NCBI RefSeq assembly: GCF_001636845.1 | Contig: NZ_LITT01000064.1 | Span: forward strand, 1 to 64,000 | DNA from: Clostridium ljungdahlii | GTDB lineage: Bacteria; Bacillota; Clostridia; Clostridiales; Clostridiaceae | Direction of reading: 5' to 3' | DNA: 64,000 nt | In this document: positions 8,911-18,111 of the stretch, in pieces | Numbering within the stretch: position 1 is the stretch's first letter | Layout of the letters: every line of letters begins with the position of its first letter | Made by a program: the position numbers and the translations under genes | Notes under the pieces: generated by a model | Database searches by the model: none | Told to the model about the DNA's origin: nothing | Seen by the model: the letters and a program-made list of their open reading frames with translations, nothing else

Positions 8911-10137
8911 ATGTCAAAAGTAATAGTAATTGGTGGTGGTCCCTCCGGTATGATGGCAGCCATAAATGCAGCAAAAAATAATGATGTCGTTTTAGTTGAA
9001 AAAAACAACAAGTTAGGTAAGAAAATGTTTATATCCGGAAAAGGAAGGTGTAATATAACTAATTCAAAAGATATAAGTGAATTTTTTGATTATATTCCTC
9101 GAAATCCGAATTTCTTATACAGTTCTCTTTATTCGTTTACAAACAATGATACTATAAATTTTTTCAATAATTTAAAAGTTAAATTGAAAGTTGAAAGAGG
9201 AGATAGAGTTTTTCCTGAATCTGATAAATCTTCAGACTTAATTGGTGCTATGGAAAAAGAATTGCTTAGAAAAAAGGTTGTTATAAAATTAAACTCCCAG
9301 GTTATCAAATTTATCTGTAGAGAAAATCGTATAGAATCAATTCAGCTTCAAGATAGCTCCATAATGAAAGGCGACTATTTTATATTGTGTACAGGGGGGA
9401 TGTCTTATCCCCAAACTGGTTCTACCGGGGATGGTTATAAAATGGCAAAAGATTTAGGCCATACTATAACACCTATAAATCCCGCTTTAGTACCAATAGA
9501 AATAAGTGATGATTGGATCAAATCTCTTCAAGGACTTTCTTTAAAGAATGTAGAGCTAAGTATAATAGATCCTAAAAAAAATACATTATATGAGGAATTT
9601 GGAGAAATGTTGTTTACCCATTTTGGCATCTCTGGGCCTATAGTATTAAGTGGGAGTAGAGTTGTAGAGAACAAACATAATTTAAAGGCAGTTATAAATT
9701 TAAAGCCTGCACTTAGCTTTGAAGAATTAGATAAAAGAATACAAAAGGACTTTTTTAAGTATTCAAATAAAAGTTTTAAAAATTCCCTAGATGACCTGCT
9801 TCCTAAAAAGTTAATAGATGTAATTGTAAGTTTGAGTAATATAGATCCAAATAAAAAAGTTAATTCTATAACAAAATTTGAAAGACATACATTAGTAAAT
9901 TTGCTTCAAAATTTATCAATGAATATAAAAGGACTTCGCCCTATAGCTGAAGCTATAGTAACTTCTGGTGGTATAACTGTTAAAGAAATAGATCCATCTA
10001 ATATGAAATCTAAAATAGTTTCAAACTTGTATTTTGGTGGAGAAGTAATAGATGTAGATGCTTATACGGGAGGATTTAACATGCAAATTGCTTTATCTAC
10101 TGGTTTTTTAGCAGGAAATGATATTGGGCATATTTAA
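8911..10137 (+). CDS. BaiN/HI0933-like NAD(P)/FAD-dependent oxidoreductase
   Basis: A 408-residue flavoprotein of the HI0933/BaiN/YhiN family. The N-terminal dinucleotide-binding motif VIVIGGGPSGMMAAINAA and then GKKMFISGKGRCNITN are family signatures. GGMSYPQTGSTGDGY and the C-terminal FGGEVIDVDAYTGGFNMQ are also present. Substrates of most members are unknown; BaiN is linked to bile-acid dehydroxylation, but this context gives no support for that. The start at ATG 8911 uses AAGGTG about 10 nt upstream. In clostridia this gene commonly precedes cmk and ispH-rpsA, as here. Confidence 0.85.
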   Translation: MSKVIVIGGGPSGMMAAINAAKNNDVVLVEKNNKLGKKMFISGKGRCNITNSKDISEFFDYIPRNPNFLYSSLYSFTNNDTINFFNNLKVKLKVERGDRVFPESDKSSDLIGAMEKELLRKKVVIKLNSQVIKFICRENRIESIQLQDSSIMKGDYFILCTGGMSYPQTGSTGDGYKMAKDLGHTITPINPALVPIEISDDWIKSLQGLSLKNVELSIIDPKKNTLYEEFGEMLFTHFGISGPIVLSGSRVVENKHNLKAVINLKPALSFEELDKRIQKDFFKYSNKSFKNSLDDLLPKKLIDVIVSLSNIDPNKKVNSITKFERHTLVNLLQNLSMNIKGLRPIAEAIVTSGGITVKEIDPSNMKSKIVSNLYFGGEVIDVDAYTGGFNMQIALSTGFLAGNDIGHI

Positions 10138-10266
10138 GAAAATAACTAATTTTATATAAGATCATAAAATAAAGGATTTTATAGTTTTATATAGAATTAT
10201 AATAGAATGTAGATATACAAATTTTTATCCTTATATTGACTATTTTAAGAAAGGCGGAATAACATT

Positions 10267-10932
10267 TTGAAAATATCTGTAGCAATAGATGGACCTGCAG
10301 CTGCAGGTAAAAGCACCATAGCAAATATCGTAGCCCAAAAATTTAATTTTATGTACATAAACACAGGAGCTATGTATAGAGCAGTTACTCTTATGTGTAT
10401 AAGACAAAATATAAGTTACACAGATGTAAATAGAGTATGTGAAATCACAAAATCACTTAAAATGCATTTTGAAGGAGAGAAGTTAATTGTAAATGGGGAA
10501 GACTTAACAGAAAGTATAAAGCATCCTACAATAAGTAATACTGTATCCAATTATGCTGCAATTTCTGATGTTCGAAAATTACTTGTAAAGTTGCAACAGA
10601 AGATGGCAGGGGAATATAATGTAATTATGGATGGAAGAGATATTGGCAGTGTTGTTTTAAAAAATGCACCTTTAAAATTTTTTCTAACTGCCAGTCCAGA
10701 GGAAAGAGCTAAAAGAAGATATAATGAGCTGAGTGAAAAAAATATATCTGTAAACTATGACGAAATACTAAATGATATAATTAAAAGAGATCATATAGAT
10801 TCACATAGGTCCTCTTCACCTTTTGTAAAGGCAGAAGATGCTGTAGAGATAGATTCATCTTTTCTCTCTCTTTCTGAAGTTGTACAAATAATTTCATCCT
10901 ATATAAAAAAATATATTGAAGAACATAGATAA
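10267..10932 (+). CDS. cmk: cytidylate kinase
   Basis: A 221-residue nucleoside monophosphate kinase that phosphorylates CMP and dCMP. The P-loop IDGPAAAGKSTIA begins at residue 8. NTGAMYRAVT (CMP-binding), MDGRDIGSVVL and ASPEERAKRRY (lid) match Cmk in order. It starts with TTG at 10267 behind AAAGGCGGA. Only 19 nt separate its stop from the TTG start of ispH-rpsA, so the two are almost certainly co-transcribed. Confidence 0.9.
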   Translation: MKISVAIDGPAAAGKSTIANIVAQKFNFMYINTGAMYRAVTLMCIRQNISYTDVNRVCEITKSLKMHFEGEKLIVNGEDLTESIKHPTISNTVSNYAAISDVRKLLVKLQQKMAGEYNVIMDGRDIGSVVLKNAPLKFFLTASPEERAKRRYNELSEKNISVNYDEILNDIIKRDHIDSHRSSSPFVKAEDAVEIDSSFLSLSEVVQIISSYIKKYIEEHR

Positions 10933-10951
10933 AATAATTAAGGTGATAAAA

Positions 10952-12865
10952 TTGAACATTATTTTAGCAGACAAATCTGGATTTTGCTTTGGAGTAAAAA
11001 GAGCTGTAGAAGAATCCTTAAAGGCTCAAAAAAAATTTAATAAAAAAATATATACTTTAGGTCCTTTGATTCATAATAGTGATGTAGTAAATAAATTAAA
11101 GGAAAAAGGTATATATCCTATAGAAATAAATAATATAGATAATCTAAGGGAAGATGATGTGGTTATAATACGTTCTCATGGTGTTCCCGAAAAAATATTT
11201 TTTACTTTAAAAAACAAAAAAGTAAACATAGTAAATGCAACTTGCCCATATGTTTTAAATATACAAAGAAAAGTACAAGAATATTATAAATTAGGGTATT
11301 CTATATTAATAGTAGGAGATAAAAATCATCCTGAAGTAATTGGAATAAATGGATGGTGTGAAAATAAGGCTTTTATATCTAAAGATGGCTCTAATTTGGG
11401 AAAATTACCATCAAAACTGTGTATAGTTTCTCAAACTACGGAGAAACAATCTAACTGGCAAAAAGTACTTAGTATAGTAGCTAAAAAGTGCAAAGAATTT
11501 ATTGCTTTTAATACTATATGCAGTGCCACAGAATTTCGTCAGAAGGCAGCAGCAGATATTTCTAAAGAAGTAGATATGATGGTAGTAATAGGTGGCAAAA
11601 ATAGCTCTAATACCACTAAACTTTATGAAATATGTAAAGATAACTGCAATAATACTATTTATGTTGAAAATTCAGGAGAAATACCTGATGATATAAGTAA
11701 CTGTAATAAAATTAAAACTATAGGTGTTACAGCAGGAGCTTCAACACCAGATTGGATAATAAAGGAGGCAATTTTAAAAATGAGTGATGACAAAAATTTA
11801 GAACTAAATGAGCAACTATCTTATATGGACAAAAATGATACACAAATAATATTAGGTGAAAAAATTAAGGGTACAGTAATATCTGTAAATCCAAAAGAAG
11901 TTTTTTTAAATATAGGATATAAATCAGAAGGTGTACTTCCAAAACGTGAAATAACAAAAAATGAAAGTGACAACTTAGAAGAATTAATTCATTGTGGAGA
12001 TGAATTATATGTTAAAGTAATAAGAAGACAAAATGAAGATGGATATGTGGTATTATCTAAGATAGAATTAGAGAGGGAAAATGCTTATAAAGAATTAAAA
12101 GAAGCTAATGGAAATAATCAGGTATTAAAGGTTATTGTAAAAGAAGCTGTAAATGGAGGTCTTGTTGCCAATTATAAAGGTGCTAGGGTCTTTATACCTG
12201 CTTCTCATGTAGAATTATATCATGTAGATGATCTTTCACAATATGTAGATAAAGAACTTGATGTAACTATAATTGAATTTAAAGAAGAAAAGAAAGGTAC
12301 CAGAATAGTAGCTTCAAGAAGAGACCTTTTGAGAATGGAAAGAGAAAAAATGGAAGAACAGACTTGGAATGTGCTTGAAAAAGATACTGTAGTAGATGGT
12401 GAAGTCAGAAGATTAACTGATTTTGGGGCATTTGTTGATGTACAAGGAGTTGACGGGCTTCTACATGTATCTGAACTTTCCTGGGGAAGAGTTGGAAAAC
12501 CAAGTGATGTTTTAAAAATTGGAGATAAGATTAAAGTTTACATCTTAGACATTGATAGAGAAAAGAAAAAATTATCTTTATCTCTAAAAAAGCTCATGGA
12601 AGACCCATGGATCAACGTAGACATAAAATATCCTGTCGGCAATGTAGTTCTTGGTAAAGTAGTCAGATTTGCAAATTTTGGTGCATTTGTTGAATTAGAG
12701 CCAGGTGTAGATGCATTAGTTCATATATCCCAAATAAGCCATAAGAGAATAGATAAACCAGAAGATGTACTTAAAATAGGTCAGGAAATAAAAGCAAAGA
12801 TCCTTGAAGTAAATAAAGATAGCGAAAAAATAGCTTTAAGTATAAAAGAAGTAGATGAAATCTAA
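10952..12865 (+). CDS. ispH: IspH (HMBPP reductase) fused to ribosomal protein S1
   Basis: A 637-residue bifunctional protein. Residues 1 to about 285 are IspH, the [4Fe-4S] enzyme for the last step of the MEP isoprenoid pathway. Its three cluster cysteines are in SGFCFGVKRA, NATCPYV and NTICSATEF. From about residue 300 there are four S1 repeats, including KGTVISVNPKEVFLNIGYKS, DGEVRRLTDFGAFVDVQGVD and GKVVRFANFGAFVELEPGVD. This is RpsA, which helps mRNA bind the 30S ribosome. The fusion is well known in clostridia. TTG at 10952 is preferred because AAGGTG lies 6 nt upstream; a longer frame from 10916 would overlap cmk. Confidence 0.92.
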   Translation: MNIILADKSGFCFGVKRAVEESLKAQKKFNKKIYTLGPLIHNSDVVNKLKEKGIYPIEINNIDNLREDDVVIIRSHGVPEKIFFTLKNKKVNIVNATCPYVLNIQRKVQEYYKLGYSILIVGDKNHPEVIGINGWCENKAFISKDGSNLGKLPSKLCIVSQTTEKQSNWQKVLSIVAKKCKEFIAFNTICSATEFRQKAAADISKEVDMMVVIGGKNSSNTTKLYEICKDNCNNTIYVENSGEIPDDISNCNKIKTIGVTAGASTPDWIIKEAILKMSDDKNLELNEQLSYMDKNDTQIILGEKIKGTVISVNPKEVFLNIGYKSEGVLPKREITKNESDNLEELIHCGDELYVKVIRRQNEDGYVVLSKIELERENAYKELKEANGNNQVLKVIVKEAVNGGLVANYKGARVFIPASHVELYHVDDLSQYVDKELDVTIIEFKEEKKGTRIVASRRDLLRMEREKMEEQTWNVLEKDTVVDGEVRRLTDFGAFVDVQGVDGLLHVSELSWGRVGKPSDVLKIGDKIKVYILDIDREKKKLSLSLKKLMEDPWINVDIKYPVGNVVLGKVVRFANFGAFVELEPGVDALVHISQISHKRIDKPEDVLKIGQEIKAKILEVNKDSEKIALSIKEVDEI

Positions 12866-13086
12866 GTTAAGTATTTTTAATTTACTACCCTGAAGTAAGG
12901 ATTAGAAAATAAAAACTATGTATAAATTCTAATTTCTTATACAATATACATAGGAAATAAGAGCAATATTTAATTAAATAGAGCTATTGTAAACTAATAT
13001 TTTAATAGTTATATTTATATTGACTTTTCTCTTATTTTTGATAAAATTTAATTGTTGTATTTTTTTCTAAGGGGGTAAATTAAAGC

Positions 13087-13467
13087 ATGCATGAATTAGG
13101 AAGACATATTTTAGCAGAGATTTATGGATGTGATGCTAAAATATTAAATAATAAAGATTTTATAGAAAAAATTATGATTGATTCTGCGATAAAGGCAGGT
13201 GCCGAAGTTAGAGAAGTTGCTTTTCATGAATTTAAGCCTCAAGGAATAAGTGGAGTAGTAATAATATCTGAATCTCACTTAACTATTCACACATGGCCTG
13301 AACTTGGTTATGCCGCCGTAGATGTGTTTACCTGCGGAAGTAAAATAAATCCTTGGGATGCATGTAATTATATGACTGAAAAGTTCCATGCCAGAAATAT
13401 GACAGCAACTGAAATAAAGAGAGGTATATTTGAGCAAGTTGTAGAAGTAAAAGCTTCAAATATATAA
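13087..13467 (+). CDS. speD: S-adenosylmethionine decarboxylase proenzyme
   Basis: A 126-residue bacterial-type (class 1b) AdoMet decarboxylase, which supplies the aminopropyl donor for spermidine. SESHLTIHTWPE contains the self-cleavage site; the Ser of ESH becomes the pyruvoyl cofactor. DVFTCGSKINPWDA carries the catalytic Cys. Start ATG 13087 follows AAGGGGGT. The gene stands alone and no speE follows, so the spermidine synthase partner must be elsewhere. About 220 nt upstream holds no gene or recognised riboswitch. A terminator overlaps the stop. Confidence 0.93.
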   Translation: MHELGRHILAEIYGCDAKILNNKDFIEKIMIDSAIKAGAEVREVAFHEFKPQGISGVVIISESHLTIHTWPELGYAAVDVFTCGSKINPWDACNYMTEKFHARNMTATEIKRGIFEQVVEVKASNI

Positions 13468-13495
13468 GAGATCATCACCTGAGATGGTCTCTTTA
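13467..13495 (+). terminator. terminator of speD
   Basis: AGAGATCATC / GATGGTCTCT with a 6-nt loop (one G-T pair), followed by a short T-rich tail. Confidence 0.8.
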
Positions 13496-13565
13496 TATAT
13501 TTGACCAAGATTTATTTTAAATTTATACTTATATTAAATAACAATCCTATGGGGAAAAATAGAGT

Positions 13566-14516
13566 ATGTATAAATGCGTGAAACTAACAAACAAGAATCT
13601 AAAGTATTTTAGGGAGTTAAACAATAAAAGATATTTATTTAATCCTGTAAACGAGGATTTTTTTAAAACCTATGATAGGTATAATTTTGCTAAGCAGCTA
13701 ATTTTAAGAAGAAGGGTAAAACTTATTAAAAAAGATTTACACTATATAGGCTATATTTGGTCTGATGTCTCTTATAATAAGATGCGTACTATAAACGCCA
13801 TGAATGTATTATGCAACTGCATTGCACCAGATAGTTTGCCTTATAAGTATCTAATAAACACTATAAAAGAGCCTTGTACTATAAAATATATGTGTCAAAA
13901 CAATAATTATAATTTCAACTTATTAAAAAGTATTGGATTTAAAAAAAGAGAGGGAACTTTAACCCTTTATAAGAATTTACTTGAAAATATACCGTTAATT
14001 TTTGACGAAAAGCTTCAATTCAAAATATTTCAAAAGGGAAAGGATGAACAAAAAAGATGTGAAATACAAAATGAAATATTTAAAGCTGATACGAGAATTC
14101 CTTTGACTTTAGAGGATATATATTTTGATGAAGCTCAAGATTACTATTTTGAAAGAGGGGCAATTTTTCTAAAGCAAAATAATGAGTATATAGGTTATGG
14201 TCAAATTATAATGGAAAATGATGTACCTGTTATAGTGAATTTTGGTATATTAAAACAATTTAGGGGGAAAAAATATGGTAAGGCATTGTTAATCTATCTT
14301 TTAAAAATGATGTACTCCAGTGGATTTAATAAAATAATAATAAAAGTAAAGAGCTCTAATTATATAGCCTTACAATTATATACTAGCATGGGATTTCGTA
14401 TTGAAAGTGAAAGGTATAACTGGATATTAGAAAAAAAAGTTTCCATAAATAATTATGGAAATTTTTTTATAATCATTTATTCTTTAACTTTTGATACTCT
14501 TCTAGTGCTACTTTGA
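13566..14516 (+). CDS. GNAT family N-acetyltransferase
   Basis: A 316-residue frame. The C-terminal GNAT fold is clear: VNFGILKQFRGKKYGKALLIYLL is the acetyl-CoA loop (motif A), and SSNYIALQLYTSMGFR is motif B. The first 150 residues may be a second, degenerate GNAT half. The last about 25 codons cross an intrinsic terminator (14440-14468) and overlap the opposing aminotransferase gene by 44 nt. An A8 tract at 14431-14438 sits just before this: one A more or fewer would end the protein soon after ILEKK. The annotated C-terminus is therefore doubtful. Substrate unknown. Confidence 0.75.
   Translation: MYKCVKLTNKNLKYFRELNNKRYLFNPVNEDFFKTYDRYNFAKQLILRRRVKLIKKDLHYIGYIWSDVSYNKMRTINAMNVLCNCIAPDSLPYKYLINTIKEPCTIKYMCQNNNYNFNLLKSIGFKKREGTLTLYKNLLENIPLIFDEKLQFKIFQKGKDEQKRCEIQNEIFKADTRIPLTLEDIYFDEAQDYYFERGAIFLKQNNEYIGYGQIIMENDVPVIVNFGILKQFRGKKYGKALLIYLLKMMYSSGFNKIIIKVKSSNYIALQLYTSMGFRIESERYNWILEKKVSINNYGNFFIIIYSLTFDTLLVLL
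14440..14468. terminator. terminator between GNAT and aminotransferase genes
   Basis: TTTCCATAA / TTATGGAAA with loop ATAA and a following run of seven T. It lies inside the open frame of the GNAT gene, 5 nt from the end of the convergent aminotransferase. Confidence 0.8.
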
Positions 14517-15672
14517 GAAGACCCATAGCATCTTTTAAATCATCACAATTTAAACAATAAGATATTCTCACTTCATCTTTTCCAAGACCAGGAGTAGCAT
14601 AGAAACCACCTGCTGGTGCTACCATTACAGTTTTACCATCTTTACTAAACTCAGTTAATAAGTATTTAGCAAAATCTTCTGCATCTGGAACAGGTAACTT
14701 AGCAACTATGTAGAAAGCACCTGTTGGCTTTTGACATACAACTCCAGGTATTTTTTTAAGGCCATCCATAAGTATGTCTCTTCTTTTTTGGTACTCTTTT
14801 CTAGTTTCAATGAAGTAACTTTCTGGAGTATCTTTTAAAGCTGCAGCACCTATCTGCTCTACTGTAGGTACACAAAGTCTAGACTGACATAATTTCATTA
14901 TATTGTAAATAAGGTTCTTATTCTTTGAAGCTACAAGACCAATTCTTGCACCACAAGCACTGTAACGCTTTGATATACTGTCTACGATTATTACTCTGTC
15001 TTCAATGTCCTTCAAAGTAAGGGCTGAAGTATATTTTAATCCATCATATACAAATTCCCTATAAACTTCATCTGCAATTAAGAATAAATCATGTTCTTTA
15101 GCTATATCTCCAAGCATCCTGAGTTCTTCTGCAGTATACACTGTTCCAGTTGGATTTCCTGGATTTGAAATCATAAGAGCACGTGTTTTATTAGTTATTT
15201 TGCTTTCTATTACTTCTTTAGGTGGTAAATGAAATCCTTCTTCAGCCTTTGTTAAATAAGGAACCATTTTAGCTGAAGCAACTTGTGCAAATCCGTTATA
15301 ATTTGTATAAAAAGGCTCAGGTGAAAGTATTTCATCACCAGGATCACATAAAGTTATAAAAGTAAGCATTATGGCCTCACTTCCACCATTAGTTATCAAA
15401 AGTTCATCTTTTGTAAATTCTGTACCCCATTTTTTATAATATTCTATAAAACTTTCTTGAAGTGCATCCATTCCTTGTGATTCAGTGTATTTAAGCACAT
15501 TTTCTTTAAAATTTGAAATTGCCTTAAAAAATATGTCAGGAGTACGTACATCAGGTTGTCCAATATTTAAGTGATAAACTTTTGTACCTCTCTTTTTAGC
15601 TTCAGCTGCATAAGGTGCCAATTTACGAATAGGTGAAAATTGCATCTTTAAAATTCTGTTTGATAATTTCAT
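14473..15672 (-). CDS. class I pyridoxal-phosphate aminotransferase
   Basis: A 399-residue fold-type I aminotransferase of the AspC/aromatic group. NIGQPDVRTPD binds substrate, NPGNPTGTVY and DEVYREFVYDG contact PLP, and the PLP-lysine is in VDSISKRYSACGARIG. APAGGFYATPGLGKDEVRISY carries the substrate-binding Arg. Amino-donor specificity cannot be set from sequence. ATG 15672 is chosen because GGAGG lies about 9 nt upstream; an in-frame extension to 15705 lacks a site. A 51-residue ORF and a second aminotransferase lie upstream on the same strand. Confidence 0.85.
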   Translation of the reverse strand: MKLSNRILKMQFSPIRKLAPYAAEAKKRGTKVYHLNIGQPDVRTPDIFFKAISNFKENVLKYTESQGMDALQESFIEYYKKWGTEFTKDELLITNGGSEAIMLTFITLCDPGDEILSPEPFYTNYNGFAQVASAKMVPYLTKAEEGFHLPPKEVIESKITNKTRALMISNPGNPTGTVYTAEELRMLGDIAKEHDLFLIADEVYREFVYDGLKYTSALTLKDIEDRVIIVDSISKRYSACGARIGLVASKNKNLIYNIMKLCQSRLCVPTVEQIGAAALKDTPESYFIETRKEYQKRRDILMDGLKKIPGVVCQKPTGAFYIVAKLPVPDAEDFAKYLLTEFSKDGKTVMVAPAGGFYATPGLGKDEVRISYCLNCDDLKDAMGLLKVALEEYQKLKNK

Positions 15673-15732
15673 ATAATTTATCCTCCAACTATTAATTTTA
15701 ACCAAGCTAAAGATAATTTAAGCTAAAAATTT

Positions 15733-15888
15733 CTATTTAATTAAGCTTTCTGTAGGAATGTGCATTGACTTAAATTGAAACATACTTTCATAATAAGTGC
15801 TTTTAAAATAACTCCTGTCTCCAATGCAATCAGCCCTTAGCTTATTTTTTCTCTCTTGTAATTTTTCAAAATCTTTTATATCATACAT
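15733..15888 (-). CDS. 51-residue hypothetical protein
   Basis: A short ORF lies between two aminotransferase genes on the same strand. It starts with ATG at 15888 behind GGGAGTGG and ends with TAG at 15733. The product begins MYDIKDFEKLQERKNKLR, then a Cys and DRSYFKSTYYESMFQFKS. It is charged and aromatic-rich with no signal peptide or membrane segment. I do not recognise the family. Good ribosome binding site, sensible codon use and an ordered position in a minus-strand gene run argue that it is real. Confidence 0.5.
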   Translation of the reverse strand: MYDIKDFEKLQERKNKLRADCIGDRSYFKSTYYESMFQFKSMHIPTESLIK

Positions 15889-15943
15889 ATTATCCACTCC
15901 CTTAAGAGAAGTTTAACCCAAAGGGAGTGGTTTTATTCATATA

Positions 15944-17128
15944 TTAATAGTATTTAGCAAGAACTTTTCCTAATCTTTTGATTCCTTCAACGATTTTGTC
16001 TTCAGACATACATGAGTAGTTTAATCTAAAGTGATTTTTATGTCCACCATTTGGGAAGAAAGGACCTCCAGGAACATAGGCAACATTTTCTTTTAGAGCT
16101 TCTTTTAATATTTCAGCAGAATCTAAACCTTCTTTTAAATAAACCCAAGTGAAAAGTCCTCCATAAGGATTTGTGTGTTTAACTTCTTTTGGAAAATACT
16201 TGTCCATACTTTCCAGCATAAGCTTTCTGCGTTTTCCATATACTTTTTTAATTTCTTCCACATGTTCATTTAAATCGTACTTTTGCATAAAAAGTGCAGC
16301 TGCCCTTTGATCTAAAGTACTGCACTGCAAGTCTACACCTTGTTTTATAATAACGTATTTTTCAAGTATTTCAGGTGCAGCACATATCCAACCAAGTCTC
16401 AAGCCTGGGCAAAAAGTTTTTGAAAATGTTCCAAGGTATATTACCCAGCCATCTTTATCAAAACTTTTTATAGATGGATGTGTAGTGCCTTCAAAAATAA
16501 GTTCTCCATATGGATTATCTTCAATTACAGGAACCTGATATTCTTTAGCAAGCTCTGCAATACGCTTTCTCCTATCATCTGACATAGTTATTCCTGTTGG
16601 ATTTTGAAAATCTGGAATTGTATATATCATTTTAACTCTTTTATTTTTCTTTAATTCTTCTTCTAATTTTTCTATTATCATACCATGTTCATCCATCTCT
16701 ATTTCAGTAAAATTAGGTCGATAAGCTTTAAATGCACCAATAGCACCTAAATAACTTGGGCTTTCACATATTATAGTATCTCCCTCATTTACAAATATCT
16801 TAGCTGAAAATTCAATTCCTTCTTGAGATCCAGATGTTACAATTATATCATCTCCAGTTACATCTACACCTTCACGAGACATTCTCTGCTTTGCTATTAT
16901 ATCTCTTAAAGGCTTAAAACCTTCTGTTGTACTATATTGTAAAGCAACTTGTCCATCCTTTTCCAAAACCTCTTGAGTAACTTTCTTCATTCCGTCTACA
17001 GGGAATAATTCCGGTGCTGGTAATCCTCCGGCAAAAGAAATGACTTCAGGCATCTCTGTTAATTTTAAAAGCTCTCTTATTTCAGATGCTTTTAAACCAT
17101 TTGCCCTTTCTGAAAAATTTATTTTCAT
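15944..17128 (-). CDS. PLP-dependent aminotransferase (2-aminoadipate/LysN-like)
   Basis: A 394-residue aminotransferase of the MocR-related, HTH-less group, often annotated as 2-aminoadipate or valine transaminase. It opens SERANGLKASEIRELLKLT, then ISFAGGLPAPELFP, the family signature. PDFQNPTGITMS and EDNPYGEL are PLP-site motifs, and the Schiff-base Lys is in LGTFSKTFCPGLRLGW. FRLNYSC ends the active site. It probably acts on branched or aromatic amino acids; substrate inferred only at family level. Start ATG 17128 follows AAGGGGGT. Same orientation as the small ORF and the other aminotransferase. Confidence 0.83.
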   Translation of the reverse strand: MKINFSERANGLKASEIRELLKLTEMPEVISFAGGLPAPELFPVDGMKKVTQEVLEKDGQVALQYSTTEGFKPLRDIIAKQRMSREGVDVTGDDIIVTSGSQEGIEFSAKIFVNEGDTIICESPSYLGAIGAFKAYRPNFTEIEMDEHGMIIEKLEEELKKNKRVKMIYTIPDFQNPTGITMSDDRRKRIAELAKEYQVPVIEDNPYGELIFEGTTHPSIKSFDKDGWVIYLGTFSKTFCPGLRLGWICAAPEILEKYVIIKQGVDLQCSTLDQRAAALFMQKYDLNEHVEEIKKVYGKRRKLMLESMDKYFPKEVKHTNPYGGLFTWVYLKEGLDSAEILKEALKENVAYVPGGPFFPNGGHKNHFRLNYSCMSEDKIVEGIKRLGKVLAKYY

Positions 17129-17486
17129 AAAAAAACCCCCTTAAGTAAATATTTTGTCATACAAATATCTATTTATCGCCACCTTATAAATAGATATATT
17201 ACAATAATAAAGTTTTTGAATGATTTTTTCAATAAAAACTTTATTATTGTATAATTCTGAATACGAAATTTATTCTATATATTTATTATACTTAAATTTA
17301 AAGAGCTATGAAAGTTAAAGTCATGTTATCACATTCTGATTTCAGAGTAAACAAAAATGCATTAAAAAATACAAAGTACGGCGAATTAGATATTTCAGGA
17401 AGCGAAATATAAGTGTATTCATATAATATATTAAAAAATAAAATTATGAGATTAAATAAAATTTTTACATAGATGGAGGTAATAAT

Positions 17487-17603
17487 ATAAAAAACCTTAT
17501 CAGAGATTATGCCACTGCTGCATTTAGATTTTATGCTAAACAAAATATGTCAGTGGATAAATAAAAGGAAAAAATATATGATGAAGCATTTGATATATGT
17601 TAA
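17487..17603 (+). pseudogene. decayed small clostridial gene (ATA start, internal TAA)
   Basis: Behind a good GGAGG (17476-17480), the expected start is ATA, not ATG (17487). The following codons read KNLIRDYATAAFRFYAKQNM, then SVDK, a TAA at 17562-17564, and KEKIYDEAFDIC in the same frame before a second stop. The reading looks like a short conserved clostridial protein that has lost its start codon and gained a stop. I cannot name the family. Alternatively ATA is used as a rare start and the peptide is 25 residues. Confidence 0.45.
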
Positions 17604-17636
17604 AAATAAGTTAGAAAAATGAAGGAGATGTTTAAA

Positions 17637-18074
17637 ATGTCAAATGAAGCAGAAAAAGTGTTTTTATATGATTTAGTTCGCACTCTTAATAAAAAATATA
17701 ACTATGAAACAGAATTAAGAAATAGAATAAGTCAAACTAGTAAGCTTATAATTGAATATTTTGATATTCTTCAAGAAAATTTAAAAAATATATGTGAAAT
17801 TTCTAATGGAGACATTATGATAAAATTAAATGAATCTAATGACATTATTGCTAGAATTAAAATATTTAGTGATGAACTAATATTTAAAAGGGAAAAAAAT
17901 ATGATAGATGTATTGCTGAAAGGGACCGCTATAAATGGTGATTCTAAAGATGTTAGAATCAATTATATTGACTGCCAACCTGATGAAGTTAATATTAATT
18001 TTAAAGTAATGGATGATATATTAAAACAGGCCTTTAAAGATGTGATTGAAAATATTAAAAAAGAGCTTAAATAA
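17637..18074 (+). CDS. hypothetical protein (145 residues)
   Basis: A soluble, charged protein starting MSNEAEKVFLYDLVRTLNKKYNYETELRNR. No membrane segment, signal peptide or catalytic motif is visible. The N-terminal third is helical and possibly coiled-coil; the rest looks like a beta-rich domain ending in a helix (DDILKQAFKDVIENIKKELK). ATG 17637 is chosen over 17619 because AAGGAG lies about 9 nt upstream. A terminator overlaps the stop codon, so it is monocistronic. Family not recognised. Confidence 0.6.
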   Translation: MSNEAEKVFLYDLVRTLNKKYNYETELRNRISQTSKLIIEYFDILQENLKNICEISNGDIMIKLNESNDIIARIKIFSDELIFKREKNMIDVLLKGTAINGDSKDVRINYIDCQPDEVNINFKVMDDILKQAFKDVIENIKKELK

Positions 18075-18090
18075 GCTCTTTTTTAATATT
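18051..18090 (+). terminator. terminator overlapping the end of the hypothetical gene
   Basis: A 19-bp perfect inverted repeat (18051-18069 and 18072-18090) around AAGAGCTTA/TAAGCTCTT, with A and T tracts on the two sides. The stop codon lies within it. Confidence 0.75.
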
Positions 18091-18111
18091 TAAATATAAT
18101 GTTTAAATATA

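Noticed and set aside
17298-17543. 81-residue minus-strand frame
   Set aside because: Antisense of a region with a ribosome binding site and plausible plus-strand codons; Ile/Phe-rich composition typical of reverse-complemented AT-rich sequence.
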